Source of the DNA: Chara braunii
Lineage: Eukaryota > Streptophyta > Charophyceae > Charales > Characeae
NCBI GenBank assembly: GCA_003427395.1
Contig: BFEA01000562.1
Coordinates: forward strand, 772,126 to 827,809
Direction of reading: 5' to 3'
Length of the DNA: 55,684 bases
Below the pieces are notes generated by a model, which saw only the letters and a list, made by a program, of their open reading frames with translations, searched no databases and had not been told where the DNA came from. Every line of letters begins with the position of its first letter. Position 1 is the stretch's first letter. A program made the position numbers and the translations under genes. Below are positions 1 through 8,650 of the stretch, in pieces.

Positions 1-66
<66 letters not shown>
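1..66. repeat. (GA)n microsatellite at the window edge
   Basis: An uninterrupted GA dinucleotide tract fills the first 66 bases. It abuts the stop codon of the candidate exon at 69-410, so on the minus strand it would lie as a CT tract in the 3' untranslated region. A long perfect tract at a contig edge is also a typical place for an assembly to stop, so its true length is unknown. Confidence 0.97.
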
Positions 67-68
<2 letters not shown>

Positions 69-410
69 CTAATACCGTGGGAAAGGCACTGAAGAGCTTG
101 TTCTTCGCAAAGGCACTGAATCGTTTGTTCTCCTAAGCCAGCGAGCAGCGGACGTGCTTCTTCTCCAATCGTCTGTTGCCGGTGTTCGTGCTGTGGAGAG
201 GTAACTGCCTTGAGAAGGTGTGTACGGTGCAGGCGCGTTTGGTGAAGGCGTCGGTCGATTTTCCCTATTATCTGGCGAAAAATAATGTGACATTACAGAA
301 TCTGGTGACAAGCCCTGAGATTGCCTGACTGCGCTTTTCCAGTCTTGGTTGATTTCGTCCACTGCGCCTTCTCCCAACACCCCTTTCACCATACTCGCTA
401 CCTTTTTCAG
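69..410 (-). CDS. Candidate terminal exon of an unrecognised gene
   Basis: Read on the minus strand, an excellent 3' splice acceptor (pyrimidine-rich tract ending GTTTCGTGCAG at about 411-430) opens a 342-nt frame of 113 codons ending in TAG at 71-69. It begins LKKVASMVKGVLGEG and then VDEINQDWKSAVRQS, an amphipathic helical stretch. The tail is Pro/Ser/Thr/Arg-rich and probably disordered. The exon starts in phase 0, which fits the phase-0 donor of the exon at 3260-3361, so the two may be joined across a 2.85-kb intron. I do not recognise the family. The alternative is a chance frame, but the acceptor and the composition argue against that. Confidence 0.5.
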   Translation of the reverse strand: MKKVASMVKGVLGEGAVDEINQDWKSAVRQSQGLSPDSVMSHYFSPDNRENRPTPSPNAPAPYTPSQGSYLSTARTPATDDWRRSTSAARWLRRTNDSVPLRRTSSSVPFPRY

Positions 411-732
411 CTGCACGAAACACAACGGTGAAAGAAACAAACAAACAAACAAAGAACACAGCAACGACTGGGCTGGCTGAGACCGTCAGATCTGCTTCAA
501 TAAGAATTCGGAATTCCCAATTTTGAATTTTGTCTTTTTTTCTCCATTAATAACAACAAACTCTTTTATTTGTCTAAAATTCTCTAAATATGTATGCAAT
601 TCTTTTGCTACCTCTTTAACAGGCATCTTAAGTTACCATTACAAAAAAAAAGGTAACTCCTGCCAGGCTAAGACCATGAAATCATTTTCCATTATAAGCC
701 GTTTTTTCTTTTTTTTTTCTTTTTTCTTTTCA

Positions 733-786
733 AGGCATCCATTAAAATTGGAATGATACGGAGAAGATAAGTGTGGCCCCCTATGC
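733..786 (+). pseudogene. U6 snRNA fragment (relic)
   Basis: The stretch GGCATCCATTAAAATTGG followed by ATGATACGGAGAAGATAAG and GTGGCCCCC is colinear with the plant-type U6 core. The 5' stem and the 3' third are missing and several bases have changed. It lies just after a T/C-rich tract. It is far too diverged and truncated to be functional. It is one of seven U6-derived segments in the window and sits in the putative intron between 410 and 3260. Confidence 0.75.
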
Positions 787-1261
787 TAAAAGCTTTTCTT
801 TTGCATTCAAATTTCAAAACCTTAAATTTCAACATGCTTCATTCTGAGCGATAATGAGTTTCGCTGACTTTCATCAACTTTCACGACTAACAATGGAATT
901 CAAATTTCCAAACCAGCAGGACCTTTCCACAGCTGGTCTCTGCTGTTTCGTGCGCCGAACTCATCCAGGCCAAAACGGTGGAGTGCACAGCCTGCTTTGC
1001 CTGGATGCTTTTGGAATGAAATGGCAGCCCAGGACATCCCGCCAGACATGGTGCAAGCACTGCCGCGTAGCAGAATAATGGCTGGGACAAGTACTGGTAG
1101 ATTTAAAGGATCCGGATCAGCAAAGGTTGTAGCCCACACATAACAAAAGCAGAGATTCACACAATCTACAACTACCAAAACTCAATTATCTTCCAGACTC
1201 TGCAAAAGCAATAAGAATAAATTACGCTGTAAACAGTCTAAACTTATCTAAAGTCTGCAAT

Positions 1262-1351
1262 CTGAGAGTCAATCATTGACTCTCAGCCACAAACAAACAC
1301 CGAACCACACCCAGAGCTCAGCCACAAACAAACACCGAACCACACCCAGAG
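1262..1351. repeat. Palindrome followed by a 35-bp tandem duplication
   Basis: Positions 1262-1286 form a near-perfect palindrome (arms CTGAGAGTCAAT / ATTGACTCTCAG around one base). From its end, a 35-bp unit beginning CTCAGCCACAAACAAACACC is repeated exactly (1282-1316 and 1317-1351). No gene is visible here. Confidence 0.9.
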
Positions 1352-1406
1352 CGTACTAAACCCTGCGCAGCTGCAGCCTTACTTTGACAGAGAGTGCTCT
1401 CCTTGA

Positions 1407-1410
<4 letters not shown>

Positions 1411-1487
<77 letters not shown>

Positions 1488-1624
1488 ATAGAATGTGGCA
1501 TTTGCCTCTTCCTCTGCTCCTAGGCTAGCAAGCATAACTGCATTAGTTGACAGAGTTACCCCCTTTGGTATTGCATTCAACCTCACTGTTCGTCACCTTG
1601 AGCAGTGATGATCAGTAGCAATCA

Positions 1625-1674
<50 letters not shown>

Positions 1675-1790
1675 AGAATGTGGCATTTGCCCCTTCCTCT
1701 GCTCCTAGGCTAGCAAGCATAACTGCATTAGTTGACAGTGTTAACCCCTTGGTGTTGCATTGAACCTCACTGTTTGTCACCTTGAGCACA
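1411..1790. repeat. Two-copy duplication carrying long (TC)n tracts
   Basis: A 185-bp offset duplication: a (TC)n tract followed by GAATGTGGCATTTGCC and about 110 bp of unique sequence occurs at 1411-1605 and again, with a few substitutions, at 1627-1790. The second copy ends in a short CA run. Short open frames across it are only translated microsatellite. Confidence 0.9.
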
Positions 1791-2440
1791 CACACACACA
1801 TTGAGAGATCACACGAGATCCACACTGGATACCGGAGATGTAAAGTCCAGATAAGCAGAGCTTAGAAATTCCAACAAATTATTATATTAAGCAGTTTCAG
1901 AGCTTCAGTCACCAAGCGCTCAACAGCGCTGAGTTCAGCAACCCATGCCCAGTATCCTCATCCAAGGTAGGCGACTCTCCCCTCTCTCTTCTCGCTGTCC
2001 CTCTTCTCCATGCACACACTCTCTCTCTCTTCCCCCCCCCCCTCTCTCTCTACTTGAGGATCTTGAATCTGAATACACCCGCTACTAAGATCTATCCCCT
2101 ACTGCTAGCCGTGCGGTTATGGCCACCTTCCTTCCTCAGCCCAGCGCTGCCCAGCCAGGGCCCTAGCGCTAGCTACTCACAGACAGCACACAAACGTTTC
2201 GGCAGCACTTCCGCACTTCTTGCCAATGAGCAATCTGTCTGAAATGAGGCTGGCCAGTCCTTATATTGACTTTGACTGAGCCTCGACTCATCCCAGCCTC
2301 TGCTTCTCTTGGCTCGACTTGGACCCGGTACCGGCAGCCCGCGGCCTGTTTGCTTCAGAATGTTGAGGCCCGGTACCTTCCTCGGTTTTCCTGGGTGTGC
2401 TGCTGCTTTGGGTCCGTGGGACGTGACCTTCACCTTCGTC

Positions 2441-2640
2441 GTGACCCTTGCCTGTGGAATATGAAATTTGACTGCGAGATGCGAGTCTCGCCTGTGGGAC
2501 ATGACTTCTGACTATGAGACGTGACTTCTGCCTACGTGACCCTTTCCTGTGGAATATGAAATTTGACTGCGAGATGCGAGTCTTGCCTGTGGGACATGAC
2601 TTCTGACTATGAGACTTGACTGACTTCTGCCTACGGGATG
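2441..2640. repeat. 95-bp tandem duplication
   Basis: A unit starting GTGACCC and containing CCTGTGGAATATGAAATTTG is present at 2441-2535 and 2536-2630 with few differences. Internally it is built from shorter degenerate motifs of the form TGTGGGACATGACTTCTG. The 184-codon minus-strand frame covering it (2288-2842) merely inherits this periodicity, so I do not call it a gene. Confidence 0.85.
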
Positions 2641-2694
2641 TGACTTTTGCCTCTTGGATGTGACTGTTGATAGGGTACCTGTTGAACAGCAAGT

Positions 2695-2779
2695 CCCCAG
2701 GCCAAAAGAGGCCTCTGGGGTACCCGACGTAACCTTTCTGAAACAGGCCGATCCGCGGCCTCTTTTGGCCTGGGGACTT
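2695..2779. repeat. Inverted repeat with 21-bp arms
   Basis: The arm GTCCCCAGGCCAAAAGAGGCC at 2695 is answered by its reverse complement ending near 2779, with about 40 bases between. It could extrude as a cruciform or form an RNA hairpin. No flanking target duplication is evident. Confidence 0.85.
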
Positions 2780-3015
2780 GACCCTGAGATTCGAATTTGG
2801 GGTCTGCATCGTGGAATGCCTTTCAATGTAGTCAGATATCATTGCTCAGCAAGTAGATGACCGGAGAGAGCCTCCTCGACTTGTGAGGCGATAGCATTTC
2901 ACCAGCAAGTGACCGAATATAGACCGCAGGGGCGCGCATGTGTGGTGCAAATTGATATCTATTATCTAACCAACACCAAGGCAATCACGGTACCACAAAA
3001 CATTGAGGTCACAGG

Positions 3016-3152
3016 ATGATATCGTCGACGCTGAGTTCTTCACCAGGATGTGTGGTAAAAAGATACAGAGAAGAGTCGGAAAGAAGAGTGATTAGCATAG
3101 CGCCTGTGCAAGGATGACACATATAAATTGAGAAATGACATCATCGATGCTG
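3016..3152 (+). pseudogene. Degenerate full-length U6 retrocopy with target-site duplication
   Basis: From 3036 to 3137 the sequence follows plant U6: a decayed 5' stem, GATACAGAGAAG, ATTAGCAT, GTGCAAGGATGACAC, then an ending like ATAAATTGAGAAATG. A 17-base insertion sits after GAGAAG. It is flanked by two similar 19-mers, ATGATATCGTCGACGCTGA (from about 3015) and ATGACATCATCGATGCTGA (about 3134-3152). They differ by transitions, as expected of an old target-site duplication. This marks LINE-type retroposition of a U6 transcript, not a functional gene. Confidence 0.7.
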
Positions 3153-3259
3153 ATTATAAACGAGCTGTAATGACAGACGGATTAACAATTTAGTATACAA
3201 CGAAACAGAAATGAGTTTGAATAAAAAATTGGGAAGAAAAAGGAGATCGTGGTACTCAC

Positions 3260-3361
3260 ACCAACAAGCTGCCTAAGCTCATCTGCATTGGCATTGAAGA
3301 CCTGGTTGACTGCGGAAAAGGTGTACATATGGGACTCCCTTTCTTCATTGAGAGAATTCAC
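3260..3361 (-). CDS. Candidate internal exon of the same minus-strand gene
   Basis: On the minus strand an acceptor (GACTGTTTTTGCAG, ending at 3362) and a textbook donor (GTGAGT at 3259-3254) delimit 102 nt, exactly 34 codons, in phase 0 at both ends. The peptide starts VNSLNEERESHMYTF and ends with NANADELRQLVG, charged and helical. It joins in phase to the exon at 69-410. The family is not recognised. A start exon was not found; it may lie above 3.4 kb, and other exons may lie inside the 2.85-kb intron. Confidence 0.5.
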
Positions 3362-3673
3362 CTGCAAAAACAGTCAGCGCATCACAGCACATTTTTCATT
3401 TTTTTTTATTTTTTTGAAGCCTGAACATAATCATGGAGGCAAATGAGATGGGAAAACATGTAAAAGAAAGAGGGAAAGTGGAAAAGTGGAAAAAACTACA
3501 AAAAAGTTAAGAAAAGTTAAAAAGAAACAGACTGCGATGGTAGGGGTTCAATGGAAACTGAAATACTACATGGATTCGTCGAATGTTATCATATCAAAAA
3601 CTCTTCACTGAACTGAATAAATGAACTCCACTCCATTGATGGCTTTTATGGTCCTCACACGTGGGTAGACTAT

Positions 3674-3813
3674 TTCTCTCTCTCTCTCTCTCTCTCTCTG
3701 GCTTGACTACTGCTCACACTCTTTCCTCTCTCTCTGACCTGCACATGGACTGCAGTGTTGCTTTGTGTCATTGTTGGGTACCTGCGATGTCTTGTCCGGG
3801 CATATTGTTCCCA

Positions 3814-3851
<38 letters not shown>

Positions 3852-3964
3852 GCTTGACTACTGCTCACACTCTTTCCTCTCTCTCTGACCTACACATGGA
3901 CTGCAGTGTTGCTTTGTGTCATTGTTGGGTACCTGCGATGTCTTTTCCGGGCATATTGTTCCCA

Positions 3965-3998
<34 letters not shown>

Positions 3999-4109
3999 GC
4001 TTGACTACTGCTCACACTCTTTCCTCTCTCTGACCTACACATGGACTGCACTGTTGCTTTGTGTCATTGTTGGGTTACCTGCGATGTCTTGTCCGGGCAT
4101 ATCGTTCCC

Positions 4110-4152
<43 letters not shown>

Positions 4153-4181
4153 TGTTCTAGCCTAGACTCACTCCGAATTGC

Positions 4182-4218
<37 letters not shown>

Positions 4219-4272
4219 CCCCCCCCACCCGCTTCCCTGTGTTCTAGCCTAGACTCACTCCGAATTGCAGCT
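3674..4272. repeat. Minisatellite of ~147-bp units with (TC)n tracts
   Basis: Three to four successive units each contain a TC tract, GGCTTGACTACTGCTCACAC, ACATGGACTGCA and TGTCCGGGCATAT before the next TC tract. A second short unit (GTGTTCTAGCCTAGACTCAC and following bases) is present twice, near 4150 and 4238. Plus-strand frames across this region encode only Ser/Leu repeats and are not genes. Confidence 0.93.
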
Positions 4273-4835
4273 GCTCACTTTTTGTAGACAGACATATTGA
4301 GCAGCGCTCTCCACTTTGTTGTGTGCAATCTTCTGACTTGCCCAATACACCAAATCCGTTTGCAGAGCGGTTCTCTCTGCCAACTGTCTGTCTCACTGTG
4401 CAAAAATCTGTAGATTCTGTAAAATCACAGCCGTTCCCCTTCCTACCAGAAGCAAAACAAAACATAAAGAATCCACTACAGACAACGCTGTAGAGCCAGA
4501 CGTTCTATGTGCTTGACATAAAAGTTCATAAAACGAATGGCGGAAATTTCCAAAGCAGTTGATCAGCAGGTCCAAACAAAGACACAAAATGATTGAAATG
4601 AATTTAGTGAAACGGTGAAACCTCGTTTTCCTTCCACTCAAGGATTTCAGCCAACAGAGCTCCACCTCATTCTAGAGCAGAATCAGCAGAGTTATTTATA
4701 TCATCATAAAGAACTGCCCGGTGAACCGCAGGCACAGAGGGTGAAGAGGACAACAAACGAAGGGGCTGGGGCAAACTGTTTCGTTCGAGTTTCACCGACT
4801 CATCAGCGGGATGAACTCACTTACGGTCTGCAGAG

Positions 4836-5192
4836 TCCCCTAAGCAATAATGATACTAGTCTGCAGAGTCCCCTAAGCGATAACGATACTATAAGTGATC
4901 ATCCGCATGAACCCTGGTTGCTGTTAAGCATCAACGACTGCCCGATATATATCACCAATCACTACTATAAGAGCACACTACACACTAGGACTTTCCTGGA
5001 TGTATCTGACCGCAATTGCAGCCAGTCCTCAATGTATCTGGATGCAATCAGTCCTGAATCACAGTACAAGAGCACACTATACACTAGGACTTTCCTGGAT
5101 GTATCTGACCGCAATTGCAGCCAGTCCTCGATGTATCTGGAAGCAATTACGTCCACAGATCAGTCGAAAAAGCTCTAGTGTGAATACGCCCT
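4836..5192. repeat. Internally duplicated dispersed repeat (TGTATCTGACCGCAATT family)
   Basis: Two 31-bp copies of GTCTGCAGAGTCCCCTAAGC and following bases lie at about 4836-4889. A ~100-bp unit containing GGACTTTCCTGGATGTATCT then GACCGCAATTGCAGCC is repeated at about 4970-5060 and 5068-5155. Related sequence recurs at 11.79-11.85 kb and at 40.80-40.91 kb. The right end, GTGTGAATACGCCCT (5178-5192), resembles the right end of the short TIR element at 40792-40913. A 187-codon plus-strand frame spans the block, but its repeats are DNA-level, so I do not call it a protein. Confidence 0.65.
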
Positions 5193-5589
5193 GAAAGATG
5201 TACAAAGTACACAGTCAGAAAAACTGAATCCACAGGCAGCAATTTGATGATGGGCCCTCAAAGACTACTCCTGTACCGTCTGTACGAGAAAAAAATAGCA
5301 CAGACAAGACCTCAGGCAGCTTTCCTCTGAAAACTCCGAACTGGAGAAGTCGAACGAAAAAGCAAGCGTATACCAATGGACTCGTGATGGGATTTTAACA
5401 AGTCCAGTCACATCCCAAAGGTCTTGTGGACACAATAATCTGGACAGGTTATCAAACTCCTCAAGCCAACACCCCCAAAACAAACACAGAACGGGGCTTA
5501 GTTCGGATGGACCCAAGACAGGAGACAATTGCCCTGCACCTCCCAACCGAATGGAGAAGATTGTCAAACTCCTCGCCCAACAAGACCAA

Positions 5590-5766
5590 GTATGGTGCGA
5601 TCATCCTTCGGGACATCCGTTAAAATCGAAACAATACAGAGAAGATTAGCGTGGACCCTGTGCAAGGATGACATGCATAAATCGAGAAATGGTCCAAAAC
5701 TTTCCCGCGATAGGTAACGGGATCGGTGCCCATCACCTCCACTCAAAAAAGGTATGGTGCGATCAT
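5590..5766 (+). pseudogene. U6 retrocopy, 3'-extended, with 15-bp target-site duplication
   Basis: Positions 5605-5697 match plant U6 almost end to end, from CCTTCGGGACATCC through CAAGGATGACATGC to GAGAAATGGTCCAAAAC, with scattered substitutions. About 45 unrelated bases and a short A run follow. The whole insert is bracketed by identical GTATGGTGCGATCAT at 5590-5604 and 5752-5766. The duplication plus terminal As shows insertion by target-primed reverse transcription. The extra 3' segment suggests template switching from another RNA or a read-through U6 transcript. Confidence 0.85.
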
Positions 5767-5799
5767 CTGCTATGAAAGCATCTGCGAACTGACCCCAGC

Positions 5800-6030
5800 T
5801 TCAACGATGTCAGATAGGAAATAAAAAAATGGCTTATTCTGGGTGATGGCCAAGGAATGGATACCGAAGCCAAGCAGAGGAAGAAGAGGCCTAGACTTGG
5901 ATACTCTCAACCTGCGTGGCGTTCCTGATCTTAGAATGGTCTTCCATTGGTTCCAAGAGGGACAACAAGGGGTACCCATGGGGGATCCGTTGGATACCCC
6001 GGATCTTAGGCTACCATAGAAAAGGGAGGG
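5800..6030. other. Stretch without recognisable gene
   Basis: I see no convincing exon, RNA gene or repeat here. The 60-70 codon frames on both strands lack splice or composition support. Confidence 0.4.
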
Positions 6031-6031
6031 G

Positions 6032-6109
6032 AGCGTTGGAGGGTTTAGGGTTTAGTCAGACCCGTGAGGTAGGACTTAGCGTTGGAGGGTTTAGGGTTTA
6101 GGGTTTAGT
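6032..6109 (+). repeat. Short interstitial TTTAGGG telomere-type repeats
   Basis: A 46-bp unit, AGCGTTGGAGGGTTTAGGG and so on, occurs twice and contains two to three TTTAGGG heptamers per copy. TTTAGGG is the common telomere unit of plants and many green algae. The array is too short and internal to be a telomere. It may be a repair scar or part of a repeat. Confidence 0.75.
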
Positions 6110-6361
6110 CAGTTCGTATGGCAGGGTTTGGGGATTAGGGGCTGGGGAGTACACAAAGTCAAGGTAAGTGGAGATCAGAATGGTAGAGATTCTAAAGGGT
6201 CATGTGGCGATGAAGAAAAAGAAAAAAAGGAAAGACTGGCACAACTCAGAAGCACGGAGGAGAAGGCAGAGTTCCCGGCCAGCAGAAGGACTAGCTTCGT
6301 CACAGGTCGCATAATGTTGGAGGGCGTAATCCGATTCTGCATCTTCAGTGGCTTCTTTTAC

Positions 6362-6406
6362 CTTTCTTGCTTTTTTATCATTTATCAGACAGGTCATACA
6401 GTAGAC
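6362..6406 (-). CDS. Possible 45-nt micro-exon
   Basis: On the minus strand, TCCTTTCCTCTCAG precedes exactly 15 codons (VYCMTCLINDKKARK) followed by a GTAAAA donor, phase 0 on both sides. The splice signals are good, but a 45-nt open segment is weak evidence alone. It could belong to the gene at 69-3361, whose exons are also phase 0, or be chance. Confidence 0.2.
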
Positions 6407-6461
6407 CTGAGAGGAAAGGAGGAAGTAAGGCAAGCTCAGCCTGACAGTCAATCCTCCACGT

Positions 6462-6617
6462 TGTTGGAGTAATCAATGCTGGTCAGGGATCCTTTGGCCG
6501 GACGGAAGAAAGCGTGAGTGGGTTTCATGATGTAATGTTTTATTCTGACTTGCCGGTGGAATAGGAAACGGACTGATGCTCCCCGGAATGGAAATGGATC
6601 CGGGCCCATAAGGACCT

Positions 6618-6650
<33 letters not shown>
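6462..6650 (+). mobile_element. SINE-like poly(A) retroposon (family R1)
   Basis: A ~170-bp segment ending in about 28 As contains TGACTTGCCGGTGGAATAGG, CGGACTGATGCTCCCC and CCATAAGGACCTG. Two further copies of the same backbone lie at 14300-14405 and 14646-15070. Related poly(A) copies with CTGGACCCGGTTTCCAGCAG occur near 26.3, 28.2, 30.1 and 34.2 kb. I see no clear tRNA-type A and B boxes, so the source RNA is unknown. Confidence 0.7.
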
Positions 6651-6652
<2 letters not shown>

Positions 6653-6719
6653 AACAGGACCGAATGCACAGAAGGAATTGAATTGAGATCAACTGTTCTT
6701 CCGAATTCCAATGTCAAAA

Positions 6720-7080
6720 AGCCCTTTTTTCAACCCCCTCTCCCCACTTCTCCCACCTCCAGAACTCCTCACCTGAACAACTTATTTAAAATTACCGGGG
6801 TTATGGTTAATTGGCTATCTCTGAGTAGTGCAAATTGCTAACGTCTCAAGCATATGACAGGAGTCGCTTTTGTATGCTGTGACTGTTGCGGTTGTGCACT
6901 CATGTGTGTGTGGTTCGCACTCATGATTTTCATTTATGCTTCACATTTGTGTTCTGTTACAAGTTGGTCCTACGTGAGTTGCTCTCTTAAGCTCACATCT
7001 CCCCCCCCCTGTGTGTTTTAGATTTTCCCCACAACAGCCCCAATTCCACCCAGGTGAATAGATTCAGAATCAAAGCAGTC
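6720..7080. other. Intergenic stretch without clear features
   Basis: AT/CT-rich sequence with short homopolymers. No exon, RNA gene or repeat is supported. Confidence 0.4.
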
Positions 7081-7081
7081 T

Positions 7082-7299
7082 TTATCCTATTGCAGACAAT
7101 GGGAGCATTTGAGATGTCCAACATATTAAAGCAATTTTATAATTAGACAGTTTTTTGGTTGTCCTTGGGGTACCCCTTTCATTGTTTGCAACTCCCCTTT
7201 TACTGTGCCTCTTACGTACAAGGCTGCCCACGTTGATTGTGGTCGAGCGGCAGCTGCCCACATCCCCGTGTGCCTCCACGGCCCACTTGCACGTTATTT
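7082..7299 (-). CDS. Possible terminal exon with a basic tail
   Basis: On the minus strand a pyrimidine-rich stretch (CTTCCCTTTTACTCTGCC) precedes an open segment reading EAHGDVGSCRSTTINVG and then LVRKRHSKRGVANNERG, stopping at 7082. The peptide is not low-complexity. It could be the C-terminal exon of the coiled-coil gene whose exons lie at 7911-8060 and 8651-10959. The acceptor is not unique and I cannot fix the 5' boundary. Confidence 0.25.
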
Positions 7300-7500
7300 C
7301 AGGAGGCAGAGTAAAAGGGAAGGTATGCTCCTGTGCATCTCTTCAGAGTTTCATACTCCTGTCCATTTCATTTCAGATCTTCAGCTTATACAGCCTTTGT
7401 GTCCGTCCTTCATCTTCATACTTCCGTTCATTTCATTTCTGATCTTCATATCGTCTATACTCTTAATGATGCTCATTTGTATGTATTTGTTAGTAGTACA

Positions 7501-7600
7501 ACCCCCCCCCTGTGTGTGTGTGTGTGTGTGTGTGTTGTTGTTGTTGGGGGGGTTTTGGGGGGGGGGGGGTTAAATTTTAAACTGGGGGCGGGGGGGTGTT
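7501..7600. repeat. C-run, (TG)n and G-run low-complexity block
   Basis: A run of Cs, about 26 bases of TG repeat, TTG repeats and then long G runs follow one another. Frames here encode only translated microsatellite. Confidence 0.9.
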
Positions 7601-7910
7601 AAACTTTAAACTCACAGCCTTCCAAACTTCATGCTACACAGATCAGGGCCTTGGAGTACCCACAGCACAGCATCTTTCGAGGAGCTATTCTGACGCATTT
7701 CAACACACATGCAATGCTCATTAAAAAAAAAAAAAAAGTTATTCCCTCTTTGTTTGTGAAGGGGATAGGGAGGAGGAAGGAGGGCGAGTGCCGCGGGAGG
7801 ATGCAAAGTGTTGAAGGAGGGTGGATTAGGGGGCCTGGGGGTTGGGGACGCAGGATGGGGGATGGGAGTTGGGGGGTGTGGGGGGGGTTGGGAAGAAGCT
7901 AGGCAGTCAC

Positions 7911-8060
7911 CTGTTTCTGAAGTGCTTGGATATGGTTGTGAAGCTCCGCATTTAAGGAAGATACAACCTCAACCTCATCCTTCATCCTATTGAATTCACC
8001 CTCTCTTTGTCTCCAGTGGGTTTCGATCTCGTGCATTCTGCATTCAACGTCAAAAGTCAT
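7911..8060 (-). CDS. Candidate coiled-coil exon
   Basis: Fifty codons on the minus strand read MTFDVECRMHEIETHWRQ, then REGEFNRMKDEVEVVSS and LNAELHNHIQALQKQ. They show the heptad spacing and charge of a coiled coil and end exactly at a CAG|GTGACT donor (7910). The 5' boundary is uncertain: an in-frame stop lies 12 nt before the Met, and no pyrimidine tract was found. It sits just downstream of the Glu-rich exon on the same strand, so it probably belongs to that gene. Confidence 0.45.
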
Positions 8061-8229
8061 CCACTCATTTCACCGATGCCATCGTCATCGTCGTCATCGT
8101 CGACGTCTTCCTCCTCCTCTTTTTCTTTTTTTTTTTTCAGAAATTGTACTAAAAAAATCAAACTTTATACAGCAGAGTCCCTTCTATTAACACTCGAGCG
8201 ACTATCACCATCACACAAACCCAGCAGGT

Positions 8230-8427
8230 ATGAACTTCCCCCCCCTCTCCCACCCCCCCCCAAGGTATGGCCTGCGAGGGGGGTCTATTCAAGTGCTGGA
8301 TGACATTACTTCCTTGAAGCTGATTAAGATTTTGTTAAACAAGTTGCACGCCGTATTACCTGTGAACGAAGATTTGAAACTGTGGGAGTCTGCGAAAGAT
8401 CTGAGAGAAGGAATTTGAAGCAAAATC
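8230..8427. other. Exon-like segment of ambiguous strand
   Basis: The plus strand reads VLDDITSLKLIKILLNKLHA then VLPVNEDLKLWESAKDLREG, an amphipathic helical peptide ending in a stop. The minus strand carries a clean acceptor (CCTTCTCTCAG) and a donor (CACAG|GTAATA) delimiting a 41-nt exon that could follow the Glu-rich exon. Both readings are plausible and sequence alone does not decide. The short-exon reading leaves a phase that does not fit the 7911-8060 exon directly. Confidence 0.25.
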
Positions 8428-8650
8428 TCAGGTAGGCAGAGGATAACCATCTGCTGTTGGGTGGTAGGTACTATAGGGATAGCAGGTCGTCACATTTTGT
8501 ATTTTACTTTTGCGAGCGATACGATGTTTCTGGTCACTTTCTAATGAGATTGTCAGTGCTATAGACATATAGCATATTTAATATTTGTCCATTTCAGTTG
8601 AGTTTCTTTTGGTTTCTTTTTGTTGGTGTCAATAAATTGCATTCCTCACC

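Noticed and set aside
2288-2842. 184-codon minus-strand gene
   Set aside because: The frame follows a 95-bp DNA tandem duplication and has no splice, start or domain support.
3661-4287. Ser/Leu-rich plus-strand ORFs
   Set aside because: They are translations of (TC)n minisatellite.
4615-5178. 187-codon plus-strand protein with internal repeats
   Set aside because: The repeats coincide with DNA-level repeats that recur at 11.8 and 40.8 kb in non-coding settings.
6200-6451. 83-codon minus-strand gene
   Set aside because: Only a 45-nt segment has splice support. The rest ends in Phe runs from homopolymers.
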